64,000 nt of DNA, taken from Desulfopila sp. IMCC35006 (GTDB lineage Bacteria > Desulfobacterota > Desulfobulbia > Desulfobulbales > Desulfocapsaceae). The translations under genes and the position numbers were made by a program. The stretch is from the NCBI RefSeq assembly GCF_005116645.1, contig NZ_SWCM01000013.1:81340-145339 (forward strand). Reading direction: 5' to 3'. The notes under the pieces are model-generated. The model was given only the letters and a program-made list of their open reading frames with translations, was not told the DNA's origin and searched no databases. Positions 1 through 10,081 of this stretch are shown in pieces; the first letter of the stretch is position 1; each line of letters begins with the position of its first letter.

Positions 1-1
1 C

Positions 2-940
<939 letters not shown>

Positions 941-957
941 GTTTGCCCAATATGACC

Positions 958-1869
958 ATGGATACATTACTTACCAGGGAAATCCTGAAAAAGGTCCGGC
1001 AGATTGAAGTGCGGACGAACAGGCTGGTCAACGACAGCCTGGCCGGCAGCTACCAGTCTGTCTTCAAGGGCCGCGGCATGAATTTCGACGAGGTCCGGGA
1101 ATATGTCCCCGGGGACGATATCCGGACCATCGACTGGAATGTCACCGCCCGGACCGGTATCCCGCATATCAAGAAATTCACCGAAGAACGGGAGCTGACC
1201 ATCATGCTGATGATCGATATCAGCGGCTCCGGCGACTTCGGTTCGGTAACCAGCTCCAAGCGGGAGATGATGGCGGAAGTCGGTTCGGTGCTGGCCTTTT
1301 CGGCGGTTCGCAACAATGACAAGGTTGGCCTGGTACTCTTTACCGATACGGTCGAACTCTACATTCCACCGAAAAAGGGACGCGGACATATTCTGCGGAT
1401 CATCCGGGAGATTCTTTTTTTTGAGCCCCAGGGCAGAAAAACCGACCTTAAGGTAGCTCTTGATTTTACCAACCGGGTCATCAAGCGAAAATGTGTGGCC
1501 TTTCTTATCTCTGATTTCTGCCTCCCGGATACCTTCGATGAAACCCTGAAGGAACTGCAGCCAAAACTGCAGATCAGCAACCGTCGTCATGATCTGATAG
1601 CGCTGATTGTTTCCGACCCACGGGAATTTGAACTCCCTGATATCGGCTGGATAACTCTGGAAGACGCCGAAAGCGGCGACCAGGTCGATCTCAATACCGC
1701 CGATGCCACGGTAAGGGACCGATACAGAGAAATGGCCAAAACCAGACACAAAACGGTGCAGAAAACCCTTCGTTCAGCCGGTATCGACCTCCTTGATCTT
1801 TTTACCGACACCGCGTATCTGCCCACCCTGCTCAGCTTTTTCAGTGCCCGCAAAGGGAGGGCGTCATGA
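958..1869 (+). CDS. DUF58 domain protein (VWA-like)
   Basis: This DUF58 protein of about 303 residues is the usual genetic partner of MoxR. The DUF58 core lies near residues 35-85 (YVPGDDIRTIDWNVTARTG). A VWA-like stretch follows with an intact metal-site motif DISGS near residue 87 and the segment ISDFCLP near residue 180. No signal peptide or membrane helix is visible, so it is probably cytoplasmic, at the membrane face. The ATG at 958 is chosen because homologues start close to this motif spacing; ATG 952 and TTG 943 are in-frame alternatives. It overlaps the next gene by 4 bases (ATGA), which implies translational coupling. The molecular activity of the family is poorly known. Confidence 0.9.
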   Translation: MDTLLTREILKKVRQIEVRTNRLVNDSLAGSYQSVFKGRGMNFDEVREYVPGDDIRTIDWNVTARTGIPHIKKFTEERELTIMLMIDISGSGDFGSVTSSKREMMAEVGSVLAFSAVRNNDKVGLVLFTDTVELYIPPKKGRGHILRIIREILFFEPQGRKTDLKVALDFTNRVIKRKCVAFLISDFCLPDTFDETLKELQPKLQISNRRHDLIALIVSDPREFELPDIGWITLEDAESGDQVDLNTADATVRDRYREMAKTRHKTVQKTLRSAGIDLLDLFTDTAYLPTLLSFFSARKGRAS

Positions 1870-2585
1870 CCGGACGAATCGCAATCCTGCTTTTACTGGT
1901 CTTTTTTGCCCTGCCCGTGGTGACTTTTGCCGACAGCAGCGCCAGCAATGCAGCACCCTTGACGCTGCTGCAGCAACCCGGCAAAAACGCGCAGACCGCA
2001 CAAACTCCCAACACGGCCAAAGAGGATAACGAATTGCGCGATATCCAGGGGCCCGTTCCGCTGATCGAGCAACCGCCCTACCTGCTGCTGGCGGGTATTA
2101 TCCTGGCTCTTCTTGCGGCCGGTGCGGCACTCTACTGGTTTATAAACAGGAGAACCAGACCTGCGCCCCCTCCTGTTCCTCCCTGGGAGAAGGCGCTGCA
2201 GGAGCTTGCCGAGGCAAAGAGGCTGCTCAGTCCGGAACGGGCCCTTCTGTATATGGATCGGGTAAGCCAGATCCTGCGCCGCTACATCGAGGCCCGGTTT
2301 GCCATCAAGTCGACCCGGCAGACCACCGGGGAGTTTCTGCAAGGTCTGGCAGACACCGGCAGCAATTCTCTGCTGCAAAGGCATAAAAGCGAACTGCAGC
2401 TCTGCCTGGAACAGGCGGACATGGCCAAATTCGCCCACCATGCCCAGGATATTCACAGCCTGGAGATAATTGAGGGGGCAGTGATCACTTTTATCAAAAA
2501 AACCGAACCGGCTGAACCGCAGGAGCCAGAAAAACCGGTGCACCAGCGTAAATCATCGAAAAAACCCAAGCGAGGCAGCGCATGA
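1866..2585 (+). CDS. DUF4381-like membrane protein
   Basis: This 239-residue protein has an N-terminal signal-like helix (residues 5-23), a periplasmic stretch with the motif LRDIQGPVPLIEQPPYLLL (residues 57-75), and a single membrane helix (about 74-93) followed by a cytoplasmic helical domain with RRYIEARF. This arrangement, and its place between DUF58 and the first VWA gene, match the DUF4381 proteins found in MoxR-Bat operons. It is probably a membrane scaffold for the complex. It overlaps both neighbours by 4 bases. The C-terminus is basic and Lys-rich. The family call rests on motif and context, not on a search. Confidence 0.75.
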   Translation: MTGRIAILLLLVFFALPVVTFADSSASNAAPLTLLQQPGKNAQTAQTPNTAKEDNELRDIQGPVPLIEQPPYLLLAGIILALLAAGAALYWFINRRTRPAPPPVPPWEKALQELAEAKRLLSPERALLYMDRVSQILRRYIEARFAIKSTRQTTGEFLQGLADTGSNSLLQRHKSELQLCLEQADMAKFAHHAQDIHSLEIIEGAVITFIKKTEPAEPQEPEKPVHQRKSSKKPKRGSA

Positions 2586-3568
2586 GATTTCTGCACCCCG
2601 AACTGCTCTGGCTGCTTGCCCTGCTCCCCCTGCTGGCCTATCTCTACGGCCGGGCTGGCGGGGCACCGGCGCTGCTGTTTTCATCGACCTCCCTCGCCTC
2701 GTCTCTTGCCGGGGCTAGAAAAACACGACCAGGTACCCTCCATCTCCTTCTGCGCCTGGTCGTGCTTTTTCTACTCATCATGGCTGTTGCCAGGCCGCAG
2801 CTCGGCAGCAGTACCACCGAGATTGAGGCCAGCGGCATCGATATCCTCCTGGCAGTGGATGTCTCCGGCTCCATGGAGGCGATGGACTTCACCCTCGGCG
2901 GCAGACCCGCCAACCGGCTCGATGTCGTTAAGAAAGTCGTCGATGAGTTCATTGAACAACGCCCCAATGACCGGATCGGCCTTGTCGCCTTTGCCGGCCG
3001 TCCCTACCTGGTCAGCCCCTTGACCCTTGACCACAACTGGTTGCGCAAGCGACTTGAATCATTACAGATAGGGATGATCGAAGACGGCACGGCGATCGGT
3101 TCGGCGATCGGCAGCGGCACCAATCGGCTGCGGGATAGAAAATCCAAGTCGCGTATCTTAATCCTGCTCACCGACGGGATGAACAATGCCGGGCGAATTC
3201 CCCCGCTTATTGCCGCCGAAGCGGCGCAAGCCCTGAATATAAAGGTCTATACTATCGGTGCCGGTACTCGCGGCGAGGCCCCCATGCCGGTCACCGATAA
3301 CTTCGGCCGTCGCCGGCTGGTCCAGGTGAAGGTTGATATCGATGAAGATACCCTGGCGAAGGTGGCCGAAAAAACCGGTGCCATGTACTTTCGAGCCACC
3401 GACACGGCGTCTCTTGCTAAAATTTACGACGACATCAACAAGATGGAGACGACAACAAGAACCATCAAGAAATTTGAATCGTACCGGGAACTGTTCTGGT
3501 ATTTGGTCATCGGTGCCCTGGCTCTGCTCGGTGTGGAAATTTTTCAGGCACGCAAAAGATTGCCTTAA
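2582..3568 (+). CDS. batA: BatA-like VWA membrane protein
   Basis: This 328-residue VWA protein has two N-terminal membrane helices (about 8-23 and 53-69) and one C-terminal helix (about 305-322), so the VWA domain faces the periplasm. The metal-ion-dependent adhesion site is intact: DVSGSM at residue 93 and LLTDGMNN near residue 196. Length and topology are standard for BatA. The family is linked to MoxR ATPases and to aerotolerance or envelope-stress phenotypes in Bacteroides and other bacteria. It starts with a 4-base overlap on the preceding gene and is followed by the paralogous BatB after 12 bases. Confidence 0.9.
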   Translation: MRFLHPELLWLLALLPLLAYLYGRAGGAPALLFSSTSLASSLAGARKTRPGTLHLLLRLVVLFLLIMAVARPQLGSSTTEIEASGIDILLAVDVSGSMEAMDFTLGGRPANRLDVVKKVVDEFIEQRPNDRIGLVAFAGRPYLVSPLTLDHNWLRKRLESLQIGMIEDGTAIGSAIGSGTNRLRDRKSKSRILILLTDGMNNAGRIPPLIAAEAAQALNIKVYTIGAGTRGEAPMPVTDNFGRRRLVQVKVDIDEDTLAKVAEKTGAMYFRATDTASLAKIYDDINKMETTTRTIKKFESYRELFWYLVIGALALLGVEIFQARKRLP

Positions 3569-3580
3569 GAGAGAAGAATT

Positions 3581-5557
3581 ATGCACTTTGCCCAGCCACA
3601 CTGGTTACTCATCGGTCTTCTGGCCTGCCTTGGTCTCATGTTCCTCTTCCGCTTTATGCAGAAGCGGCGGCAGGCTGCCCTGGAAAAATTTGCCGCTCAT
3701 CAGCTTATTGGCCGGCTGACCCAGAATATCTCAGGCCGGAAGAGATGGTATAAGAATATTCTGCTGCTGCTGGCAGTCTTTTTCGCTTTTGCCGCTCTGG
3801 CCCGACCGCAATATGGCTTTCAATGGGTAGATGTCAAGCGCAAAGGCATTGATTTGCTTTTTGCCCTCGATACTTCCAAAAGTATGCTGGCGGAAGACAT
3901 TAAACCCAACCGCCTGAAAAGGGCGCATCTGGCGATACTCGATTTTGTTACACAGCTGGACGGTGACCGGGTGGGCCTCATTCCCTTTGCCGGTTCAGCC
4001 TATCTCATGTGCCCGCTGACCCTTGACTACGAGGCCTTTGCCGATTCCCTCGCCGCGGTAACCACCGACATTATTCCCCGCGGCGGCACCAATATTGCGT
4101 CGGTTATCGACATGGCGGCCGAGACCCTGAATAATACCGCAAATCATAAGATTCTGATTATTCTGACCGACGGCGAGAATCTGGAGGGGGACGCCATAAA
4201 AGCCGCGGAAAATGGTGCCAAAGCCGGACTGACGATTTATACCGTTGGCGTGGGCACCAGTCAGGGCGAACTCATCCCGGTTGCGGCAGAAAACGGCAAG
4301 GGTTTTGTCAAAGACCAGAACGGTAATTTTGTCACCTCCCGACTCGACGAAAAAACCCTCGCAGCTCTTGCCGAAAAAACCGGCGGGCTGTATGTTCCCC
4401 TCGGCACGGCCGGCGAAGGGCTGGAGACCATTTACAAACAGAAACTGGCCCTTATCCCAAAAGAGGAACTGGCGGAACGCAGACAAAAAGTACCCTTGGA
4501 AAGGTTCGAATGGCCACTCGCCGCAGCGATCCTTTTCCTGGTCGTGGAGCTGCTGCTTGGCGAACGGAAAAAAGCCCGTCCCATCCGGCCCCTGTCCGCT
4601 ATCAATACGATGGTTAACTGGTTCAGGCGACGGAGAAAAACGGGCGCTACAACGGCTCTTATCCTGCTGCTCGGCCTAAGCCTTGCTCCCAGGGCGTATT
4701 GTTCCAGCGGGGAAGAAGCCTATGCCCAAAAAGACTATCTGCAGGCGTCGGAATATTACCGGCAAAAACTGGAAAAATCTCCTGATGACCCGGAACTCCT
4801 GTATAACTTCGGGACAGCCGCCTATAAAAACAATATGTTTGACGAGGCCATTGATGCATTTACCAAGGCACTGACAAGTGACGACATAAAGCTTCAGGAA
4901 AAAGCCTATTACAATAGAGGCAACAGCTATTACCAAAAAGGCGCAGAGGCACAGCAGGCCGATCCGAAAGCAGCCATCGGCCAGTGGCAGGAGGCTTTGA
5001 ACTCACTGGATTCGGCCCTGAAACTCGATCCCCAAAACGCTGATGCCAGACACAATCACCAGCTCATTGAAAAACGGCTGGAAGAGCTGAAAAAACAGCA
5101 GCAACAACAGCAGAACAACAAGGATCAGCAGGACCAGCAGAAAAAAGACCAGCAGCAACAAAGCGGTTCGGAACAGCAGCACAAAGACAATGCCGAGCAG
5201 CAGGACAAAAAACAGCAGCAGTCCGGTTCAGACAAGCAACAACCTGGGGATAAGCAGTCCACGGACAGTAACGATGGGACGGATGCACAGAAAAATGACA
5301 GCGGCAGGCAGCAGCCCCCGCAACCGGCTGACAAAGAGAACGGAAAAACCGACACTCCGAAACCAATAAACAAATCGCCGGAGAAAAACAATCCTGCTGC
5401 CGGACAGACAGACCAGGGTTCGCCACAGCAACCCGGCGAGATGACCCAAAAAGAGGCACAGAGCCTGCTCAACGCCTTGAAAAACGAGGAAGGTGAACTG
5501 AATTTTGTTCCCTCCGCCGGCAACAATACTGAAAACCCCGTAAATAAAGACTGGTGA
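3581..5557 (+). CDS. batB: BatB-BatC fusion: VWA domain plus TPR and Gln-rich tail
   Basis: This 658-residue protein joins two units that are usually separate genes. Residues 1-330 are BatB: membrane helices at about 7-24 and 58-75, a VWA domain with the site DTSKSM at residue 97, and a helix near 308-325. Then comes a second signal-like helix (about 355-375) that would be the export signal of a separate BatC. It is followed by TPR-type repeats (about 377-500) and a low-complexity Gln/Lys/Asp tail (about 503-620). The frame is open throughout, and no ribosome binding site is evident at the internal ATG 4611. The VWA domain probably meets periplasmic partners while the TPR part mediates assembly. 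Confidence 0.9.
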   Translation: MHFAQPHWLLIGLLACLGLMFLFRFMQKRRQAALEKFAAHQLIGRLTQNISGRKRWYKNILLLLAVFFAFAALARPQYGFQWVDVKRKGIDLLFALDTSKSMLAEDIKPNRLKRAHLAILDFVTQLDGDRVGLIPFAGSAYLMCPLTLDYEAFADSLAAVTTDIIPRGGTNIASVIDMAAETLNNTANHKILIILTDGENLEGDAIKAAENGAKAGLTIYTVGVGTSQGELIPVAAENGKGFVKDQNGNFVTSRLDEKTLAALAEKTGGLYVPLGTAGEGLETIYKQKLALIPKEELAERRQKVPLERFEWPLAAAILFLVVELLLGERKKARPIRPLSAINTMVNWFRRRRKTGATTALILLLGLSLAPRAYCSSGEEAYAQKDYLQASEYYRQKLEKSPDDPELLYNFGTAAYKNNMFDEAIDAFTKALTSDDIKLQEKAYYNRGNSYYQKGAEAQQADPKAAIGQWQEALNSLDSALKLDPQNADARHNHQLIEKRLEELKKQQQQQQNNKDQQDQQKKDQQQQSGSEQQHKDNAEQQDKKQQQSGSDKQQPGDKQSTDSNDGTDAQKNDSGRQQPPQPADKENGKTDTPKPINKSPEKNNPAAGQTDQGSPQQPGEMTQKEAQSLLNALKNEEGELNFVPSAGNNTENPVNKDW

Positions 5558-7413
5558 TGCGACAACAACAATCGATACTCTGGCAAAGTCTGGCCTGCCT
5601 GGTCCTTCTCGGCCTCTGCCTTTTTGGTCCCGGCACCTTGCCGGCTTCTGCCGAGGTCCAGGTCGAGGCCTCGCTCAGCTCGCTCTCCTTCCCCCAGGAC
5701 CGGGCGGCAAGACTGACCATCACAATTACCGGAACAAGCCGCACCGCCGACATTGCATTGCCGGAAATCGACAATATCCAGCTGCGCAGTCAGGGGACAT
5801 CGAGTCAGATCAGCATGGTGAATGGCGACTTTTCGTCTTCTGTTATGCATAACTATCTCGTTCAGGCCGACAAACCCGGGAAATATACCATCCCGCCTCT
5901 CAAGGTGACAGCCGGCGGCGAATCCCTCACAACCCAGCCAATACGTTTCGAGGTCACTCCAGGGGGACAGCAGCCGGGCGCTTATCCGACGCCAACTCGC
6001 CAGGATGGAGGTCAAATAGCCTTTATCCGCATTTCACCGACCGGCAGTCACTACCCCGGAGAGATTGTTCCGTTTACCATCAAGGCCTATTTTAATCAGG
6101 CCTATCGAGTCGAAGACATTAAACCGCCGACCCTGCGTGGCGACGGCGTGGTCATGTCCCAGCTGTCGGACCAACCCCAGCAGACCGAGGAGTCGGTAAA
6201 AGGCCGGATGTACCATGTTCTCACCTGGGAAACCAATCTGTCTGGTATAAAGGCCGGCGAACACCCGATCAGTTTTTCCCTTGATGCAACCCTGCGTATC
6301 CCCCAGAAAAGAAGGGTGCTTTCCCCTTTTGGCGGCAGCGGTTTTTTTGACGATTCTTTTTTTAACGACCCCGCCATCGACAGCTTCTTTGGCAGTGCCG
6401 AACGAAAACCGATTGTTTCGGTCAGCCCCGAGACCGTTTTTACCGTAATGGACCTGCCGACGGCTGATCAACCGGAAAACTTTACCGGTGCCATTGGCGA
6501 TTTCACCTTGAACGTCAGGGCAACACCGGTTGAGGTGGAAGTCGGCGAACCGATAACGCTGACTATGGAAATCTCCGGCACGGGGAATTTCGATCGGGTT
6601 GAAGCCCCTGCTTTTCCGGAAAATCCCGACTGGAAGACCTATTCGCCCAGCGCCAAATTCAGTAATCAGGCAAAAAGCTATACCGGAACCAAAATCTTCG
6701 AACAGGCAATCGTTGCCAAAAACGCGGCAGCAACCGAAATTCCACCGCTTTCTTTCAGTTATTTCGATCCGCAGCAAAGACGCTATATCACCAAAACCAG
6801 TAAACATCTCGCGGTTCATATCCAAAAAACAGCGGCTTCAGCCATCGCGTCACCTGTTCAACCGGTTCCCGCCGCGACCCCTGCGCAATCCCGGTCGGCC
6901 GCACCCGCATCCCCCGCGCCCGGCATTGGCGGAGGACTGGCCCCGATCCATCTGGAGGCCGGGTCCTATCATGCGCGAATCGTTCCTCTTTTTGCAAAGA
7001 GTTGGTTTTTAACACTCTGCGCTGTTTGCACGCTGCTGCTGCTCACTGTTTTTGGGCTCGCGATTCGCCGGCGAAATATCGAAAAAAACCCCGAAATTGA
7101 AAGAAAAAAACACAAGAGACTGCTGCTTGAAAACGACCTGAAACAGATCGAACGTGCCCAGGCGGCAGGCGACGGCCCGTCGTTTCTTGCGTTAAGTAAA
7201 ACAGCCATCCAGAACCAGCTCGGCTGGTTATGGAATATCGAACCGGCAGCACTCAGCCTGGCCGATATCAAAAGCCGACTGAGCGAAAACACCGATCTTC
7301 TTGAAATTTTTCAGGCCGCAGATGAGGCCGCCTACGGCGGCGCATCGCTTACCGACGAAAAAATGCAGGAGTATTTCACCACCCTGAAAAAGAAACTGGA
7401 GGAATTATCATGA
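5557..7413 (+). CDS. batD: BatD-like protein (BatD/oxygen tolerance family)
   Basis: This is a large exported protein of about 618 residues with a signal peptide (about 11-35), several beta-sandwich domains (VEVEVGEPITLTMEISGTGNFDRVEAP split across the second half is typical), and a membrane helix near 485-507 followed by a cytoplasmic helical tail. Domain order and length fit the BatD family, the periplasmic partner of the VWA proteins. The stop of batB and the ATG overlap as TGATG; GTG 5554 is an alternative start. The end overlaps batE by 4 bases. The Pro/Ala-rich stretch at about 430-455 looks like a flexible linker. Confidence 0.88.
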   Translation: MRQQQSILWQSLACLVLLGLCLFGPGTLPASAEVQVEASLSSLSFPQDRAARLTITITGTSRTADIALPEIDNIQLRSQGTSSQISMVNGDFSSSVMHNYLVQADKPGKYTIPPLKVTAGGESLTTQPIRFEVTPGGQQPGAYPTPTRQDGGQIAFIRISPTGSHYPGEIVPFTIKAYFNQAYRVEDIKPPTLRGDGVVMSQLSDQPQQTEESVKGRMYHVLTWETNLSGIKAGEHPISFSLDATLRIPQKRRVLSPFGGSGFFDDSFFNDPAIDSFFGSAERKPIVSVSPETVFTVMDLPTADQPENFTGAIGDFTLNVRATPVEVEVGEPITLTMEISGTGNFDRVEAPAFPENPDWKTYSPSAKFSNQAKSYTGTKIFEQAIVAKNAAATEIPPLSFSYFDPQQRRYITKTSKHLAVHIQKTAASAIASPVQPVPAATPAQSRSAAPASPAPGIGGGLAPIHLEAGSYHARIVPLFAKSWFLTLCAVCTLLLLTVFGLAIRRRNIEKNPEIERKKHKRLLLENDLKQIERAQAAGDGPSFLALSKTAIQNQLGWLWNIEPAALSLADIKSRLSENTDLLEIFQAADEAAYGGASLTDEKMQEYFTTLKKKLEELS

Positions 7414-8177
7414 AGGGTAGAGGCTTTCACTGCGTGATTTCCACGGTGCTGACTATCCTGCTTCTGGCAACAGTCGTTTTTGCGGGGACAGTGGAAGACG
7501 ACCTCTTCCGCAGGGGAAATGAGGCGTACAGCCGCGGTGATTATGACCAGGCCATCGCCAACTATGAACAGCTAACCACAACGGCAGGGTATGCCCCGGC
7601 GGTGCTTTACAACCTTGCCAACAGTTACGCCATGGCGGGGAAAACCGGCAAGGCCATACTGAACTACGAAAGAGCCTTGCGCCTTGCCCCTGCCGACTCG
7701 GATATCGCCGGCAACCTCGAACTGATAAAAAAAGAACATGGCCTCTTTCCGCAAGAGCCCTCCACTGCCGAAAAATTTTTCCAGCTTTTGACCCTGAACC
7801 AGTGGACGACACTTATTCTGCTGGCCCTTCTCCTCATTACCGCGTATCTTTTTGCCTCTATGAAATATCGATTTTCAAGACAGTTCAGTATCGGGGCGAG
7901 GGCCTGTTGTCTCCTGCTCCTCTGCCTGGGCACAGCAGGAACGATTTTCCGCTATCAGGACTTCAACCCTTCGGTGGTTGTCGCCCCGGATGTGAAGATG
8001 CTCATCTCTCCGTTTGCGTCATCGGCGTCGGTCGGAACGCTGCCGGAAGGCCGCCTGGTCTACCCCCAAAAAAGTCACGGCTCTTTCAGCTATGTCGCCG
8101 ATGAAATGAACCGGCATGGCTGGATCGACTCCTCGCTCATTGAGCCGATATGTCAATCGGCACGTTCGGGGTCATAG
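7410..8177 (+). CDS. batE: BatE-like TPR protein with C-terminal SH3-like segment
   Basis: This 255-residue protein has a signal peptide (about 8-26), TPR repeats (about 30-105; NEAYSRGDYDQAIANYEQL and the next helix pair), two membrane helices (about 128-148 and 160-176), and a C-terminal segment of about 55 residues ending in RHGWIDSSLIEPI, the end pattern of bacterial SH3 domains. This matches BatE proteins, the last member of Bat operons. It begins with an ATGA overlap on batD and closes the seven-gene operon; the next annotated gene is on the opposite strand. Confidence 0.85.
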   Translation: MKGRGFHCVISTVLTILLLATVVFAGTVEDDLFRRGNEAYSRGDYDQAIANYEQLTTTAGYAPAVLYNLANSYAMAGKTGKAILNYERALRLAPADSDIAGNLELIKKEHGLFPQEPSTAEKFFQLLTLNQWTTLILLALLLITAYLFASMKYRFSRQFSIGARACCLLLLCLGTAGTIFRYQDFNPSVVVAPDVKMLISPFASSASVGTLPEGRLVYPQKSHGSFSYVADEMNRHGWIDSSLIEPICQSARSGS

Positions 8178-8285
8178 GGATTACGGGGCCGGTTGCGGGC
8201 ATGGCCTCGTCCTGGTATTTCCTGAGACAACAGTCCAACCTCCGGGCAGCAATTTCGGGCAACCGGCAGGAGAAGCACAACGAAG

Positions 8286-9329
8286 CTACAGAAGAGTACG
8301 ACGAAACTCGGTAAGGTCGGACGCTGCCGCCGCAATATTTTCGGAAGAGAGTTCCAGCACGTACCGGTAACTGCTCATGCTCTTGCTGTATCTTTTGTCA
8401 TAGTAATCGACGAGCAGAATGCGGACCAGCTCGTGTAAATCTCCCTTTCGGAGAAGCAGACACAGTTTGTCGACCTGCCCACTACCCATTTTCTGTTTGA
8501 AGGATTTCAGGATGGTCTCAATCTGGTTGCGCATCGCCTCATCTGTGACGGGATAATCCTCAATGATACGCCTTATTCTGGTTTCCAGGCTGCAATGGAC
8601 ATAGACCAGAAGAGCGCTTTGCATGGCTGACGCCAGGGGTTGAGGGATAAAGACTCGACCTATCTTTCGGCTCTCCCCTTCGATGAAATAAGGCTCTTGC
8701 TGCAAAGAGCCGATAACCTGCGCCAGTCTGCTTTCAAAGGTGCGCTGGTTGCTCGGCTGCTGGTCCAGACCACCGAAAAGAGAGCTGCGGTGTCCGGCAA
8801 GGTCTTCCAGATCTATCGCCGGCACCAGTTGTTGCAGAATCCGGGTTTTGCCGGTGCCGGTCAGGCCATGAATCACGATCAGTTTCGGGTGAAATTTCTG
8901 CAGACGGTCGAGCACATCCTGGCGGTATGTTTTATAGCCCCCTTCAAGCTGGAAGGCATTATAACCGGATTGCACCAGCAGATTGACCACCGACAGGGAT
9001 CGCATTCCTCCCCGGGCACAGAAAACAGCGAGTGGTTTTGATTGCAAGGGTTCAAACGCGGCAAGCAGATCGGCCAATTTTTTTTCAACATAGGAAAACC
9101 CCTGCTCTACCGCCTGTTCATGCCCCCCGTGTTTATAAATGGTTCCGATAACACTGCGCTCATCCTCATCAAACAGCGGAATGTTAATCGCCCCGGGAAT
9201 GGTTCCAGCCAGAAATTCCCCGGCCGAACGGACATCGATAATCTGATGGCCACCTGCCTGCGCAGCCTGGAGGTCTATCGGGCCGGATGATGTACCCAGT
9301 ATTGTCGAACGGGACAGATCTCTATCCAT
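8286..9329 (-). CDS. selU: tRNA 2-selenouridine synthase
   Basis: SelU (MnmH) replaces sulfur with selenium at the wobble 2-thiouridine of certain tRNAs, using selenophosphate. The protein has an N-terminal rhodanese domain with the reactive Cys104 in CARGGMRS, and a P-loop domain with HGLTGTGKT at about 154-162. The length of 347 residues is normal for the family. ATG 9329 overlaps the stop of the upstream rsmE as TGATG; GTG 9332 is an in-frame alternative. selU and rsmE form a two-gene RNA-modification unit. Its presence implies that the cell makes selenophosphate, but selD is not in this window. Confidence 0.92.
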   Translation of the reverse strand: MDRDLSRSTILGTSSGPIDLQAAQAGGHQIIDVRSAGEFLAGTIPGAINIPLFDEDERSVIGTIYKHGGHEQAVEQGFSYVEKKLADLLAAFEPLQSKPLAVFCARGGMRSLSVVNLLVQSGYNAFQLEGGYKTYRQDVLDRLQKFHPKLIVIHGLTGTGKTRILQQLVPAIDLEDLAGHRSSLFGGLDQQPSNQRTFESRLAQVIGSLQQEPYFIEGESRKIGRVFIPQPLASAMQSALLVYVHCSLETRIRRIIEDYPVTDEAMRNQIETILKSFKQKMGSGQVDKLCLLLRKGDLHELVRILLVDYYDKRYSKSMSSYRYVLELSSENIAAAASDLTEFRRTLL

Positions 9330-10066
9330 CACAGGCTGCCTGCCAGAAACTGGACGATTGCGACGGCACTGAGCGTTGCCGTTTCCGCCCGCAGGATCCT
9401 GTCGCCCAGACTGACGGTACGCCAGCCCGACAGCCGCGCCAGTTCGACCTCTTCCCGGGTAAAGCCTCCTTCCGGCCCAAGCATAAGGGCGAGTGAGGCG
9501 GCATCCCGGATTTCCGGAATATCACCAAGACGGGTGGTCTTTTCCTCTTCCCAGAAGAGCAGTCGCAATACGCCGTCGTCATCGGACCTTTTTTTAAGAG
9601 ATTCGGCGTAGCTTGTCGGTGCGTCAATGTGTATCGCATGCAGGCGCCGGCATTGCTTGCAGGCCTCGAGACCGATTCGCTGCCACCGCTGATATTTTTT
9701 GCGGCCCTGTACCTGATCGAATTTCCCCTGGCACCGCGAACTCTGGTAGGGAAGCAGTCCGGTTACGCCGAGTTCGGTACATTTCTGCACCACCGTGTCC
9801 ATTTTCTCGCCTTTCAGGATCGCCTGCCATACCCAGACCGATTTGCCAACGGTCGCCTCCCGGGTGATAATTTCTTCGATCCGGGCCTCGACCTGACGTC
9901 CGACACTGGTGATAACCGCACGGAACACCGCGCCCAGACCGTCGAGAATTTCAATGACATCGCCCGTCTTCAGGCGTAGCACCTTCGCAATATGGTGCGA
10001 TTCCTCATCCGAGAGAAAGACGATGTCGCCATCTCGCAAAGTCGGATCGAAAAAAAAACGTCGCAT
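9329..10066 (-). CDS. rsmE: 16S rRNA (uracil1498-N3)-methyltransferase RsmE
   Basis: RsmE methylates N3 of U1498 in 16S rRNA using S-adenosylmethionine. The N-terminal PUA-like domain (MRRFFFDPTLRDGD...) is followed by the SPOUT knot with the diagnostic motif LMLGPEGGFTREEVELA and the C-terminal LGDRILRAETATLSA. The start at ATG 10066 gives the usual MRRFF N-terminus; ATG 10081 would add five residues. The length of about 245 residues is typical. It is translationally coupled to the downstream selU. Confidence 0.95.
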   Translation of the reverse strand: MRRFFFDPTLRDGDIVFLSDEESHHIAKVLRLKTGDVIEILDGLGAVFRAVITSVGRQVEARIEEIITREATVGKSVWVWQAILKGEKMDTVVQKCTELGVTGLLPYQSSRCQGKFDQVQGRKKYQRWQRIGLEACKQCRRLHAIHIDAPTSYAESLKKRSDDDGVLRLLFWEEEKTTRLGDIPEIRDAASLALMLGPEGGFTREEVELARLSGWRTVSLGDRILRAETATLSAVAIVQFLAGSL

Positions 10067-10081
10067 CAGCTCCCATCCCAT

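Noticed and set aside
5090..5450. Long minus-strand frames opposite the Gln-rich tail of BatB-BatC
   Set aside because: They are shadows of the CAG/AAA-rich coding strand and are rich in Cys and Ser for that reason only.
8150..8314. Plus-strand 54-residue ORF (GTFGVIGITGPVAG start) after batE
   Set aside because: It overlaps the end of batE and the 3' end of selU on the other strand, and has no ribosome binding site. It could be real but the support is too thin.
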